From assembly GCF_039673065.1 (NCBI RefSeq), contig NZ_JBDJKW010000002.1, positions 62,001 to 126,000 of the forward strand: DNA of 64,000 bases. The letters run 5' to 3'. The notes under the pieces were generated by a model. That model saw only the letters and a program-made list of their open reading frames with translations, did no database searches and had not been told where the DNA came from. A program made the position numbers and the translations under genes. Source of the DNA: Allobosea sp039673065 (lineage in GTDB: Bacteria > Pseudomonadota > Alphaproteobacteria > Rhizobiales > Beijerinckiaceae). Shown one piece after another: positions 18,273 through 30,064 of the stretch (position 1 is the first letter of the stretch; each line of letters starts with the position of its first letter).

Positions 18273-19006
18273 CGCCGCATCAGATTGACCAGCCGGCCCT
18301 GGATACGAACGCGATCGGGACCGAGCACGCGGGTCTCATAGGCCGGATTCGCCGCTTCGAGCGCGATGGAGGAGCCGCGCTTGCGCAGCCGCTTCAGCGT
18401 CGCTTCCTCGTCGTCGATCAGCGCGACGATGATGTCGCCCGTATTGGCGGTGTCCTGCTTGCGGATCACCACCGTGTCGCCGTCGAGGATGCCGGCCTCG
18501 ACCATCGAATCGCCGCGGACCTCGAGCGCGAAATGCTCGCCGGTGCCCAGCATGTCGGCGGGCAGGGAGACGGCGTGGCTGCGGCTCTGGATCGCCGAGA
18601 TCGGCACGCCGGCGGCGATGCGGCCCATCACCGGGATCGAGACCGTGCCGCGGCCATCCTCCTCGGCGGCACGCGGCCGCGCCGGCGCGACAGGGGCCGC
18701 AGGGGCGGGCGGCGGCGTCTGGCCGAGGCCGCCCTGTACCACAGAGGGGCTGAAGCGCGGGCGCTGCTGGCCCGGCGCGGCGCCGCCCATATTGTCCGGC
18801 ATCTTGATCACCTCCAGCGCGCGGGCCCGGTTGGGCAGGCGCCGGATGAAGCCGCGCTCCTCCAGCGCCATGATCAGGCGGTGGATGCCGGATTTGGATC
18901 GCAGGTCGAGCGCGTCCTTCATCTCGTCGAAGGAGGGCGGCACGCCGGATTCGCGCAGGCGCTCATGGATGAAACGGAGCAGTTCCGACTGTTTGCGTGT
19001 CAGCAT
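18266..19006 (-). CDS. lexA: LexA repressor
   Basis: SOS repressor that self-cleaves when stimulated by RecA filaments. The product is 246 aa. A winged helix-turn-helix covers residues 1-65 (MLTRKQSELLRFIHERL). A Pro/Ala-rich linker longer than in enterobacteria lies at about residues 75-120. The Ala-Gly cleavage site is in GRIAAGVP, the catalytic Ser in GDSMVEAGI and the Lys in ATLKRLRKRG. No clear Shine-Dalgarno sequence precedes the ATG. An SOS operator lies 57-71 bases upstream, implying autoregulation. Confidence 0.96.
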   Translation of the reverse strand: MLTRKQSELLRFIHERLRESGVPPSFDEMKDALDLRSKSGIHRLIMALEERGFIRRLPNRARALEVIKMPDNMGGAAPGQQRPRFSPSVVQGGLGQTPPPAPAAPVAPARPRAAEEDGRGTVSIPVMGRIAAGVPISAIQSRSHAVSLPADMLGTGEHFALEVRGDSMVEAGILDGDTVVIRKQDTANTGDIIVALIDDEEATLKRLRKRGSSIALEAANPAYETRVLGPDRVRIQGRLVNLMRRY

Positions 19007-19049
19007 GACGGAGGTGCGCGCCTTTCAGGCTGGATTCGAAACAAAGCCT

Positions 19050-19066
19050 GAACAGGATAGCTGTTC
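19050..19066. promoter_or_regulatory. Dyad GAACAG-N5-CTGTTC overlapping the LexA box
   Basis: GAACAGGATAGCTGTTC is a perfect 6-bp inverted repeat with a 5-base spacer. Its right half shares the first GTTC of the direct-repeat LexA box. It resembles inverted LexA operators of other phyla. It may be a second contact site or chance. Confidence 0.4.
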
Positions 19067-19077
19067 TCTTTGTGTTC
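19063..19077 (+). promoter_or_regulatory. LexA box, alphaproteobacterial GTTC-N7-GTTC type
   Basis: GTTC at 19063-19066 and again at 19074-19077 with exactly seven bases between. This direct repeat is the known operator form for alphaproteobacterial LexA. It lies 57 bases upstream of the lexA start codon, between lexA and the moeA stop, consistent with lexA autoregulation. Confidence 0.85.
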
Positions 19078-19118
19078 CGCAAGGTCGCCGGGCGAGGGCC
19101 GGCCGGCGCGCGCCGGCC

Positions 19119-20326
19119 TCAGCGCAGCCGCAGGATCCGACAGGGATCGCCGGCCTTCGCCGCCGGCGCGTTCACCGGGCGCACGACCAGCGCATCGGCC
19201 CGCGCCATGGTGGCGAGCATGGAGGAATCCTGGCGCGGGAAGGGCGTGGCGACCGGCCCGTCCGCGCCCTGCTCGAGCGTCGCGCGCAGATAGTCCTGGC
19301 GCTCGTCGTTCGCCGGCAGGTCGACGGCGATGCTGGCGCGCTCGCTGCGGTCCCGCGCCGGGTCGGCGAGGCCGAGCAGCGCCTCGACCAGCGGCACGGC
19401 GAAGAGATGGCCGCAGACGATCGAGGAGACCGGGTTGCCCGGCAGGCCGAGCACGACCATGCGCTCGATCACGCCGGTCATCATCGGCTTGCCGGGGCGC
19501 ATGGCGATGCGCCAGAAGCCCGGCGTCATGCCCTGGGCGGCGAGGGCCGCGCGCACCAGGTCGTGCTCACCGACCGAGGCGCCGCCGAGCGTGACCAGTA
19601 CGTCGGCACCGGCCCGGCGCGCCGCGCCGATCCGCGCGGCGAGGTCGGCATGGTCGTCGCGGGCGATGCCGAGATCGAGCGGCGTGCCGCCGGCCTGCGC
19701 GACCAGGGCGGCCAGCGCGAAACCGTTCGAGGCGACGATCTGGTCGGGCCCGGTCTCTTCGCCCGGGCTGACGAGTTCGTCGCCGGTGGCGAGGATGGCG
19801 ACCAGCGGCCGGCGCCGCACCGGCAGCGAGGCGTGTCCCATGGCGGCGGCGAGCGCGAGCGTCGCCGGGTCGAGCCTGCGTCCGGCGGCGAGCAGCCTGT
19901 CGCCCTGGCTGAAGTCGAGCCCGGCGGCGCGCACGAACCTTCCGGGCGCGACCTGCGCCAGCACGCGGATGCTGGGGCTGCCGACGCCCTCGGCATCCTC
20001 CTGCATCAGCACGGCGTCGGCGCCCTCGGGCAGGGGGGCGCCGGTGAAGATGCGCACAGCCTCCCCGGGGCCGACCGCGCCGGAAAAGCGCTTGCCCGCG
20101 GCCGATTCGCCGATGACCGCGAGCGTCCTGCCGGGCTGGAGGTCGGCGGCGCGGGCGGCGTAGCCATCCATGGCCGAATTCGCGAAAGGCGGCTGGGTGC
20201 GCAGCGCCGCGAGATCCTCGGCAAGCACGCGGCCGATGCAGTCGGCGAGCGGCAGCCGCTCCGTGCCCGTCGGTCCCGGAACGCTCTTCAGCAGCGCGGC
20301 CAGCGCGGCATCGACCGGGGTCAGGC

Positions 20327-20330
<4 letters not shown>
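19119..20330 (-). CDS. moeA: Molybdopterin molybdotransferase MoeA
   Basis: Inserts molybdate into adenylated molybdopterin, the last general step of Mo-cofactor synthesis. The product is 403 aa, normal length. The N-terminal segment carries RTQPPFANSAMDGYA. The MoCF domain shows LATGDELVSPGE and LVTLGGASVGEHD, then GKPMMTG and VLGLPGNPVSS. Its ATG overlaps the moaC stop by four bases (ATGA), so the two are translationally coupled. Confidence 0.95.
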
Positions 20331-20817
<487 letters not shown>

Positions 20818-20821
<4 letters not shown>

Positions 20822-21627
20822 GCCGCGGCCTCGGCGGCGCCGGTCAGAAGCGCGCGGGTCGCGGCGGCGACGTCGTGCTGCCGCATCAGGCTCTCGCCGA
20901 CGAGGAAGGTGTTCACGCCACAGGCTTGCAGGCGGACGATGTCCGCATGCGTGAAGATGCCGCTCTCGCCGACGAGGACACGGTCCTTCGGCACGCGCGG
21001 GGCGAGCCGTTCGGTCACCGTCAGGCTGACCTCGAAACTGCGCAGGTCGCGGTTGTTGATGCCGACCAGCGGTGTGTCGAGCGCCAGCGCCCGGTCGAGT
21101 TCCGCCTCGTCATGGACCTCGGCCAGCACCGCCATGCCGAGCGCCTTCGCCGTCGCAGCAAGCTCGCGCGCGGCGGCATCGTCGAGGCTCGCCATGATCA
21201 GCAGGATGCAGTCCGCGCCCCAGCTGCGGGCCTCGAAGACCTGATAGGGCTCGAACATGAAGTCCTTGCGCAGGCCGGGCAGGCCGGAGGCCTGGCGCGC
21301 CTGGTCGAGGAATTCCGGCCGGCCCTCGAAGGAGGGCGTGTCGGTCAGCACCGAGAGGCAGGCGGCGCCGCCCTCGGCATAGGCGCGGGCCAGCGCCGGC
21401 GGGTCGAAATCGGGGCGGATCAGGCCCTTTGACGGGCTCGCCTTCTTGATCTCGGCGATCAGCGCCGGAGCGCCGTCGCGATGCTTGGCTTCCAGCGCGC
21501 CGAGAAAGTCGCGCGGCGGCGGCATGGCGGCGGCGCGCCGCTCGATCTCGACCTGCGGCACGGCTTCCCGCGCGGCTGCGATCTCCGCGCGCTTGTAGGT
21601 CTCGATCCGCTTCAGGATGTCCGACAT
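20818..21627 (-). CDS. trpC: Indole-3-glycerol phosphate synthase
   Basis: TIM-barrel enzyme forming indole-3-glycerol phosphate from CdRP. The product is 269 aa. Diagnostic stretches are PALIAEIKKASPSKG near residue 53, GGAACLSVLTDTPSFEG, GLPGLRKDFMFEPYQV and the C-terminal VLVGESGIFTHADI. The start at 21627 follows MSDILKRIETYKR; the frame is open further upstream over trpD without homology. It is seven bases after trpD and overlaps moaC by four bases. Confidence 0.96.
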
Positions 21628-21634
21628 CGCGGCC

Positions 21635-22648
21635 TCACGCGTTCGAGGCGGCGACGAGGGTCGCCAGCGCTGCCTTGGCCTTGCCGCCGTCGATCGCGGC
21701 ATAGGCCTGGGCCAGGCCGTCCTGCAGCGTTGCGGCCTTGCCCGCCACGACCAGGGCTGCGGCGGCATTGAAGGCGGCGATGTCGCGATAGGCGCTGCGG
21801 GCGCCGTCGAGCACCGCGCGCAGCGCCTCGGCATTATGCTCGGGCTCGCCGCCGCGCAGGTCCTCCGGCCGGGCGCGGGCAATGCCGACATCCTCGGGCG
21901 CGATGGTGAACTGCTCGATCCGGCCGTCCTTGAGCGCGACGACGCGGGTCGGGCCGGTGGTGGTGATCTCGTCGAGCCCGTCGGAGCCGGTGACGGCCCA
22001 GACGCTCTGCGAGCCGAGCGCGGCCAGGACCTTCACCATCGGCTCGAGCCAGGTCTCGGAGAAGGCGCCGACGAGCTGGCGGCGCACGCCGGCCGGGTTC
22101 GAGAGCGGGCCGAGCAGGTTGAAGATGGTGCGGGTGCCGAGCTCGGTGCGCACCGGCGCGACATGGCGCATCGAAGCGTGGTGGCTCGGCGCGAACATGA
22201 AGCCGACGCCGGCTTCGCCGATGCAGCGCGCGATGCCGGCCGGGTCGAGCCCGACCTTGACGCCGAGCGCGGTCAGCACGTCGGCGGCGCCGGAGCGCGA
22301 GGATGCGGCGCGGTTGCCGTGCTTGGCGACCGGCACGCCGCAGGCCGCGACGATGATCGAGGCCAGCGTCGAGACGTTATAGGAGCCGGAGGAATCGCCG
22401 CCGGTGCCGACGATGTCGACGGCGTCCGCCGGGGCCTGCACGGTGACCATGCGCGAGCGCATGGCGCTGACGGCGCCGGCGATCTCCTCCTCGGTTTCGC
22501 CGCGCACGCGCAGCGCCATCAGGAAGGCCCCGGCCTGCGCATTGGTGACGCCGCCGGAGAGCATGGCCTCGAAGGCGTCGCGGGCCTCCTCGCGCGAGAG
22601 CGAGGCGCCGGTCGCGACCTTGGCGATGAAGGGCTTGAAATCGTCCAT
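21635..22648 (-). CDS. trpD: Anthranilate phosphoribosyltransferase
   Basis: Transfers phosphoribose from PRPP to anthranilate. The product is 337 aa. The PRPP-binding glycine-rich loop VDIVGTGGDSSGSYNVST and KHGNRAASSRSGAADVLTALG are unmistakable, and the Mg-binding acidic cluster follows in the C-terminal half. The start at 22648 corresponds to MDDFKPFIAKV; an upstream in-frame start at 22708 would overlap trpG. It is separated from trpG by 14 bases. Confidence 0.96.
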   Translation of the reverse strand: MDDFKPFIAKVATGASLSREEARDAFEAMLSGGVTNAQAGAFLMALRVRGETEEEIAGAVSAMRSRMVTVQAPADAVDIVGTGGDSSGSYNVSTLASIIVAACGVPVAKHGNRAASSRSGAADVLTALGVKVGLDPAGIARCIGEAGVGFMFAPSHHASMRHVAPVRTELGTRTIFNLLGPLSNPAGVRRQLVGAFSETWLEPMVKVLAALGSQSVWAVTGSDGLDEITTTGPTRVVALKDGRIEQFTIAPEDVGIARARPEDLRGGEPEHNAEALRAVLDGARSAYRDIAAFNAAAALVVAGKAATLQDGLAQAYAAIDGGKAKAALATLVAASNA

Positions 22649-22662
22649 GATGACTCGATCGA

Positions 22663-23280
22663 TCAGGCTGTCGCGGAAAGGGCTGCGTCGGCGTGCGTGC
22701 GCGACCATCGCTCGGCGAGATCGAGGAAGTTGCGCAGGATCGTCGCGCCGTGCTCGGACGCGATGCTCTCGGGGTGGAACTGCACGCCGTGCACCGGCAA
22801 ATCGCGATGCGACAGCGCCATGATCAGCCCGTCGCCGGATTCCGCCTCGACCGTCAGCTCGGCCGGGCAGCTCTCGCGCCGCACCACCAGCGAATGATAG
22901 CGCGTCGCCTCGAAGGGGCCGTTGATGCCGTGGAAGAGTCCGCGGGCCCGATGCGTGATCGACGAGACCTTGCCGTGCATCGGCAAGGGGGCGCGCACGA
23001 CCTCGCCGCCGAAGGCCTGGCCGATGGTCTGCAGGCCGAGGCAGACGCCGAAGATCGGCTTGCGGGCGGCGCCCTCGCGCACGAGGTTGAGGCAGATGCC
23101 GGCCTCGTTCGGCGTGCAGGGCCCGGGCGACAGCACGATGGCGTCATGGCCGCCGGACAGCGCCTCGTCGACCGAAAGCGTGTCGTTACGGCGCACCTCG
23201 ACCGAGACGCCCAGCCCGCCGATCAGGTGGACCAGGTTCCAGGTGAAGCTGTCGTAATTGTCGATCAGCAGGATGCGCAT
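22663..23280 (-). CDS. trpG: Anthranilate synthase component II (glutamine amidotransferase)
   Basis: Supplies ammonia from glutamine to TrpE. The product is 205 aa. It begins MRILLIDNYDSFTWNLVHLIGG, and has the oxyanion region LSPGPCTPNEAG, the nucleophile Cys in FGVCLGLQTIGQAFGG and the catalytic His-Glu in GVQFHPESIASEHG. TrpE and TrpG are separate proteins here, whereas several Rhizobiales carry a fused TrpEG. An 83-base gap divides it from trpE. Confidence 0.95.
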   Translation of the reverse strand: MRILLIDNYDSFTWNLVHLIGGLGVSVEVRRNDTLSVDEALSGGHDAIVLSPGPCTPNEAGICLNLVREGAARKPIFGVCLGLQTIGQAFGGEVVRAPLPMHGKVSSITHRARGLFHGINGPFEATRYHSLVVRRESCPAELTVEAESGDGLIMALSHRDLPVHGVQFHPESIASEHGATILRNFLDLAERWSRTHADAALSATA

Positions 23281-23363
23281 CGCTTCGGGGCCGTCCCCAC
23301 CCATTGTTTGGGGTGAGCACATGCCCCCCAACCGGCGCGCGGGTCAAGTTTCCCGGGGCGGGC

Positions 23364-24878
23364 CTACTGCCCGCGGCCGGCACGGGCGGCGAAGCGCACC
23401 GCTTCCTCGGCCGCCTTGAACAGGGCCTTGGCCTTGTTCACGCATTCCTGCTGCTCGGAGGCCGGGTCGGAATCGTAGACGATGCCGGCGCCCGCCTGGA
23501 CCTGCATGCGGCCGTCCTGCACCACGGCGGTGCGCAGCACGATGCAGGTGTCCATCTCGCCATTTGCGCCGAAATAGCCGATGCAGCCGCCATAGGCGCC
23601 GCGCCCGTCCGTCTCCAGCTCGTCGATAATCTCCATGGCGCGGACCTTGGGCGCGCCCGAGACCGTGCCGGCCGGGAAGCCCGCGCTCAGCGCCGAGAGC
23701 CCGTCCTCGCCCGCGGCCAGCCGGCCGGTGACGTTGGAGACGATGTGCATCACCTGGCTGTAGCGCTCGATGAAGAAGGAATCGGTGACGCGCACCGAGC
23801 CGATCTCGGCGACGCGGCCAACATCGTTGCGGCCGAGATCGAGCAGCATCAGGTGCTCGGCGCGCTCCTTGGGATCGGCGAGCAGTTCCTCGGCCAGCGC
23901 CTCGTCGGCGGCCGGGGTCTCGCCGCGGCGGCGGGTGCCGGCGATCGGGCGGATGGTGACCTCGCCATCGCGCAGCCGGACCAGGATTTCCGGGCTGGAG
24001 CAGACGATCTGGAAGCGTTCGAAGTCGAGATAGGCCAGGAAGGGCGCCGGATTGACCCGGCGCAGCGCCCGGTAGAGCGCGAAGGGCGGCAGTTCGAACG
24101 GCGCCTCGAAGCGCTGCGAGAGCACGACCTGGAAGATGTCGCCGGCGCGGACATAGTCCTGCGCCTTGGCCACCATGGCGTGGAACTCCGCCTCGCTGGT
24201 GTTCGAGACCGGCGCGGGATGAGGGATGGCGGCGATGTCGATCGCCCCCTCGGAGGGCAGCGGCCCCTCCAGCGCGGCGACGACCGCATCCAGCCGCTCC
24301 CGGGCGTGCTCGTAGGCGATGCTGGCGGCGAGGCCCGGCTGGTGGCGCACGGGCGTCACCACGGTGATCTCGTCGCGCACGGAATCGAACACGACGATCA
24401 GGGTCGGCCGCATCAGGATGGCGTCGGGCACGCCGGGACCGGTCTCCTTCGGCGCGGGCAGGCGCTCCATCAGGCGCACCATGTCGTAGCCGAGATAGCC
24501 GAACACGCCGGCCGCCATCGGCGGCAGCCCGTCGCGGTCGGGAATCGCGCTTTCGGCCAGCAGGGCGCGCAGGCTCTCGAAGGCCGGGCGCGGATCGTCG
24601 AGGAACGCATCGCCGAGGCCGGGACGGCAGAGCGAGGCGGTGCCGCGATGGCAGCGCCAGATCAGGTCCGGGTCGAGCCCGATCATCGAGTAGCGGCCGC
24701 GCACCGCGCCGCCCTCGACCGATTCGAACAGGAAGGCGGGGCCCTTGCGGGCCTCGCGCAGCTTGAGGAAGGCGGCGACCGGAGTCTCACAGTCGCCGAC
24801 CATGGTCTGCGTCAGCAGTTGCGGCGTGCCGGCGTCATAGGCGGCGGCGAACCCCTCGAAATCGCTGGCCGGCATCAT
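23364..24878 (-). CDS. trpE: Anthranilate synthase component I
   Basis: Converts chorismate and ammonia to anthranilate. The product is 504 aa. The N-terminal tryptophan-feedback motif reads LFES (LLES in the classical form) within AFLFESVEGGAVRGRYSMIG. The chorismate-binding half has the usual IAGTRRRGETPAADEALA, LMLLDLGRNDVGRV and GYFGANGEMDTCIVLRTAV. Two adjacent ATGs (24878 and 24875) are possible. The gene begins only ten bases after the ppiD stop, which leaves no room for a leader-peptide attenuator directly upstream. Confidence 0.96.
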   Translation of the reverse strand: MMPASDFEGFAAAYDAGTPQLLTQTMVGDCETPVAAFLKLREARKGPAFLFESVEGGAVRGRYSMIGLDPDLIWRCHRGTASLCRPGLGDAFLDDPRPAFESLRALLAESAIPDRDGLPPMAAGVFGYLGYDMVRLMERLPAPKETGPGVPDAILMRPTLIVVFDSVRDEITVVTPVRHQPGLAASIAYEHARERLDAVVAALEGPLPSEGAIDIAAIPHPAPVSNTSEAEFHAMVAKAQDYVRAGDIFQVVLSQRFEAPFELPPFALYRALRRVNPAPFLAYLDFERFQIVCSSPEILVRLRDGEVTIRPIAGTRRRGETPAADEALAEELLADPKERAEHLMLLDLGRNDVGRVAEIGSVRVTDSFFIERYSQVMHIVSNVTGRLAAGEDGLSALSAGFPAGTVSGAPKVRAMEIIDELETDGRGAYGGCIGYFGANGEMDTCIVLRTAVVQDGRMQVQAGAGIVYDSDPASEQQECVNKAKALFKAAEEAVRFAARAGRGQ

Positions 24879-24888
24879 CTGTCGCGCC

Positions 24889-26799
24889 TCAGTTCTGGGT
24901 GGCGCCGGTCGCGTTGCGGAAGGCGGCTTCGTTGATGCTGACGCCGAGCTCGTTCTGCAGCTTGGCGACGTATTGCTGCAGCAGGTCCTCGCTGAGGCCC
25001 GTGCGCAGCAGGTTCACGACGCTCTCCGCCTCCTCGGTGGTGCGCACATAGGGCGGCACCGTCGCGCTCTCGACACGGAAGAGGATGCGGCCCTGCTCGG
25101 TGGCGGCCGAGGCGCTCTTGCCGACCGGCGTGCCGAAGACGAGGTTCACGACATTGGCGGGCAGGGCGGCCTGCTGCTCCTGGCGGCCCAGATTCTCGGC
25201 CTTCTGGGCGGTGAGGCCGGCGGAGGCGGCGACCGCCGCGAAGGCCTCGCCGCCGTCGAGGCGGGTGACCAGCTCGCGCGCCTTGGTGGACAGTCGCTGG
25301 GCGATCTCGTCCGCCCGCCACTGCGCCTCGACCTCGGCCTTGACCTCGTCGAAGCTGCGCTCGCGCGGCGGATCGATCTTGGTGACCTCGTACCAGACAT
25401 AGCCGCCATTGTTGGGCAGGCGGATGGCCTCGCTGTCGATGCCGATATCGGCGGCGAAGAGCGCGGTCTGGGTGGCGTTGCCGCCGGGCAGGGGCTGCTC
25501 GCGGCTGCCGTCCGGCTTGCCCATGCCGGCATCGACCGCGCCGATGGCGCGGATGGCGAGGCCGAACTCCTTGGCGATCTCCGGCAGCGGGCGTGCCGAG
25601 GCGCGCTGGTCCTCGATCTTGTCGTGCAGCTCGGTGATCTGCGCGGCGGCGCGGCTGGTGGCGACCTCGCGGCGGACCTCGTCGGCGACCTCCTCGAACG
25701 GCTTGACACGGGCAGGCTCGATCGTCGGCACGCGCAGCAGCACGACGCCGAAATTGCCTTGCACCGGCTCGCTGACCACGCCCTGGTTCAGGGCGAAGGC
25801 GGCGTCGCGCACGGCTGCATCGAACAGGCCCTCGCGGGCGAAGGTGCCCAGCGTCAGCTCGGCGTCGCCGACATTGCGGCTCTGCGCGACGGCCTCGAAG
25901 GTCTCGCCGGCGTCGATGCGCGCCTTGGCGGCCCGGGCTTCCTCCATCGTGGGGAAGGAAATCTGCTGCAGGGTGCGGCGCTCGGGCGAGCCGAAGCGCT
26001 GCGTCTTGATCTCCTCATAGCGGGCGCGGGCGTCCGCCTCGCTGACCTTGGCCGGGTCGGCGATACCCGCCGCGGTCAGGGCGAGCACGTTGCCGGTGCG
26101 GTATTCCGGCGCACGGAACGCGACCTTGCGCTCCTCGAAGAAGCGCTTGAGCACGTCCTCGCCCGGGGCGGCGATCTCGCCGGCGGCGGAGGCGGGGATG
26201 ACTGCGTAGTCGACGGCGCGGCGCTCATGGCGCAGGCGGTGGCCGATCTCCTGCAGCGCGACGGGGACGGTGACGGCACCCGTGATCATTTCCGCGAGCT
26301 CGCGGCGCATGATGGCGGTGCGCTGCTCCTGCACGAAGGCCTGCTCGGTGAGGCCGGTCATGCGCAGCAGCTCGGTGAAGCGGGCGCGGTCGAACTGGCC
26401 GGCCGAATTCTTCAGGTTGGGATCGTTGAACAGCACGTCGCGGACGGTGTCGTCCGAGACGGCGAGGCCGAGGCGCGTCGCGGTCTGGTCGAGCGCGGCC
26501 TCGGTGACGAGGCGCGACAGCACGCGCTGGTCGAGGCCGAGCGCGCGCGCCATGTCCGGCGTGATCTGGCGGCGCTGCTGGCGCGTCAGGTTCTGGATCT
26601 CGTTCTGATAGGCGGTGCGCAGCTGCTCGATGCCGATCTCGCTCTTTCCGACGGTCGCGACGGCATTGCGGCCATAGCCGCGGAAGATGTCGCCGACGCC
26701 CCAGATCGCGAAGGACAGGATCAGGAAGCCGAACATCACGAAGACGACGAGCTTGCCGATCAGGCTCTGGCCCGCCTTGCGGATGCCCTGCATCATCAT
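24889..26799 (-). CDS. Membrane-anchored peptidyl-prolyl isomerase/chaperone (PpiD/SurA-N family)
   Basis: Predicted periplasmic folding factor held by one N-terminal membrane segment (about residues 13-35, LIGKLVVFVMFGFLILSFAI). The product is 636 aa, the length of PpiD. A SurA_N-type chaperone region covers about residues 35-190, followed by a parvulin-like central domain (RRTLQQISFPTMEEARAAKA and onward). The parvulin catalytic residues are hard to judge by eye, so isomerase activity is uncertain. Three consecutive ATGs start the frame. It lies directly upstream of trpE and divergent from tpiA. Confidence 0.88.
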   Translation of the reverse strand: MMMQGIRKAGQSLIGKLVVFVMFGFLILSFAIWGVGDIFRGYGRNAVATVGKSEIGIEQLRTAYQNEIQNLTRQQRRQITPDMARALGLDQRVLSRLVTEAALDQTATRLGLAVSDDTVRDVLFNDPNLKNSAGQFDRARFTELLRMTGLTEQAFVQEQRTAIMRRELAEMITGAVTVPVALQEIGHRLRHERRAVDYAVIPASAAGEIAAPGEDVLKRFFEERKVAFRAPEYRTGNVLALTAAGIADPAKVSEADARARYEEIKTQRFGSPERRTLQQISFPTMEEARAAKARIDAGETFEAVAQSRNVGDAELTLGTFAREGLFDAAVRDAAFALNQGVVSEPVQGNFGVVLLRVPTIEPARVKPFEEVADEVRREVATSRAAAQITELHDKIEDQRASARPLPEIAKEFGLAIRAIGAVDAGMGKPDGSREQPLPGGNATQTALFAADIGIDSEAIRLPNNGGYVWYEVTKIDPPRERSFDEVKAEVEAQWRADEIAQRLSTKARELVTRLDGGEAFAAVAASAGLTAQKAENLGRQEQQAALPANVVNLVFGTPVGKSASAATEQGRILFRVESATVPPYVRTTEEAESVVNLLRTGLSEDLLQQYVAKLQNELGVSINEAAFRNATGATQN

Positions 26800-26962
26800 T
26801 GTCTGGTCTTCCTGTGCTCGTCGGCGGCTCGGATTGCGCGCCGCTTATAGGTGAGACTGCCCGGAATGGGCAATCACCACCCGCTCACGCGATTGCGAGG
26901 CGCGGGCGCGGTTGCTAGACGGCTGACGAACGACGGATCGGCAGGACTTCGGGAGGATACGC

Positions 26963-27727
26963 GTGACGAACAACATCAGGCCGCTGGTTGCGGGCAACTG
27001 GAAGATGAACGGGCTCAAGGCGGAGCTGGCGATCGCCAGCGCGGTGGCGCAGGGCTACGAGCCCGGCCTGCGGCGCAGCGTCGACCTCGCCATCTGCCCG
27101 CCTGCGACGCTGCTCTTCGCGGTGAGCGCGGCGCTGATCGGCTCGCGCATCGCCACCGGCGGCCAGGATTGCAGCGCCCATGAGAGCGGCGCATATACCG
27201 GCGAGGTCTCCGCCGCCATGCTCGCCGATTCCGGCGCGCAGTTCGTCATCGTCGGCCATTCCGAGCGCCGCACGCTACATGGCGAGCGCGATGCCGACGT
27301 CAATGCCAAGGCGGAGGCGGCCCAGGCGGCGCAGCTCGTGCCGATCGTCTGCGTCGGCGAGACCCGCGCCGAGCGCGAGGCGGGCAAGGCGCTGGCCGTG
27401 GTCAAGAAGCAGCTGCGCGGCTCGATCCCGCAGGGTTCGACGGGGGCGACGCTGGTCGTGGCCTATGAGCCGGTCTGGGCGATCGGCACCGGGCTGACCC
27501 CGACGGTCGCCGACGTCGCGGACATGCATGCCGGCATCCGCACCGAGCTGGCGCGCCTGCTCGGCAAGAGCGTCGCACCCGGCGTGCGCGTGCTCTATGG
27601 CGGCTCGGTCAAGCCGTCGAACGCGGCCGAGCTGATGGGCGTCGCCAATGTCGACGGCGCGCTGGTCGGCGGCGCCAGCCTCAAGGCCGAGGACTTCCTG
27701 GGCATCGCCCGCGCCTGCGGCGCCTGA
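26963..27727 (+). CDS. tpiA: Triosephosphate isomerase
   Basis: Interconverts dihydroxyacetone phosphate and glyceraldehyde-3-phosphate. The product is 254 aa. Active-site elements are complete: GNWKMNG near residue 11 (Lys), VIVGHSERRTLHGE (His), AYEPVWAIGTG (Glu) and VLYGGSVKPSNAAEL for phosphate binding. The start is GTG 26963, supported by a strong GGGAGG eight bases upstream. It is divergent from ppiD across a 163-base region and followed by secG. Confidence 0.97.
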   Translation: MTNNIRPLVAGNWKMNGLKAELAIASAVAQGYEPGLRRSVDLAICPPATLLFAVSAALIGSRIATGGQDCSAHESGAYTGEVSAAMLADSGAQFVIVGHSERRTLHGERDADVNAKAEAAQAAQLVPIVCVGETRAEREAGKALAVVKKQLRGSIPQGSTGATLVVAYEPVWAIGTGLTPTVADVADMHAGIRTELARLLGKSVAPGVRVLYGGSVKPSNAAELMGVANVDGALVGGASLKAEDFLGIARACGA

Positions 27728-27883
27728 GCCTCCTGCCCATACGCCTCGCGGCCGCGCGCCCCAATTGCCGGGTGGTGCGCGGCGTCCGCCCATGCTAAGG
27801 GCACCGCCGACACGCGGAACCGTGCCGACGCCGTCATCCGGACGGTCTTGGCTCCGGCCCGCGTCATAGCCATTTCGTGAGCC

Positions 27884-28309
27884 ATGCAGAACGTTCTCAT
27901 CGTCATTCACCTGATCATCGTGGTCGCGCTCGTCGGCGTGGTGCTCCTGCAGCGCTCCGAGGGCGGCGGTCTCGGCATGGGCTCGGGCGGCGGTGGCGGC
28001 GTCGGCGGCTTCATGACCGGCCGCGGCCAGGCCAACGCCCTGACGCGGGCGACGGCGATCCTGGCGGGCCTGTTCTTCATCACCTCGCTGACGCTGGCCG
28101 TGCTGGCGACGCAGGGCCGCACCCAGCGCTCGATCATCGACGGGGCTCCGCCCCCGCCGGCCCAGGGCGCTCCGGCCACGCCGGGCGCGCCTTCGGCACC
28201 GAACGCGGGCGGCGGCGTGCTCGACCAGCTGCGTCAGCTGGAGAACAACGCGCAGCCGCAGGCCCAGCCGCAGGCCCAGCCGCCGCAGCCGTCCGCACCG
28301 GCGCAGTGA
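27884..28309 (+). CDS. secG: Preprotein translocase subunit SecG
   Basis: Small subunit of the SecYEG channel. The product is 141 aa with two hydrophobic helices (about residues 3-20 and 55-75) flanking the Gly-rich cytoplasmic loop RSEGGGLGMGSGGGGGVGGF. A Pro/Ala/Gln-rich C-terminal extension with a repeated QAQP unit makes it longer than enterobacterial SecG; such tails are common in alphaproteobacteria. It sits between tpiA and pyrG, the usual location. Confidence 0.94.
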   Translation: MQNVLIVIHLIIVVALVGVVLLQRSEGGGLGMGSGGGGGVGGFMTGRGQANALTRATAILAGLFFITSLTLAVLATQGRTQRSIIDGAPPPPAQGAPATPGAPSAPNAGGGVLDQLRQLENNAQPQAQPQAQPPQPSAPAQ

Positions 28310-28323
28310 TCGGGGCAGGGCAG

Positions 28324-28350
28324 GGGCCGGGAAACCGGCCCTTCTCTTTT
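28324..28350 (+). terminator. Intrinsic terminator after secG
   Basis: A 7-bp perfect stem GGGCCGG/CCGGCCC (28324-28330 with 28335-28341) closed by a GAAA tetraloop and followed by TTCTCTTTT (28342-28350), 15 bases after the secG stop. It suggests pyrG has its own promoter. Confidence 0.85.
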
Positions 28351-28430
28351 GTGGACAAGCTCTGAGCGCAGGGCGGCGTCGCGCTGCCGCGCTTAGCGAA
28401 TCGAACTCTTGGCGTTAAAGGTGACCCCCC

Positions 28431-30059
<1,629 letters not shown>

Positions 30060-30064
30060 GCCTG

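Noticed and set aside
23281..23363. Attenuator between trpE and trpG
   Set aside because: Only weak CCCCA/TGGGG pairing and no leader ORF with tandem Trp codons could be found.
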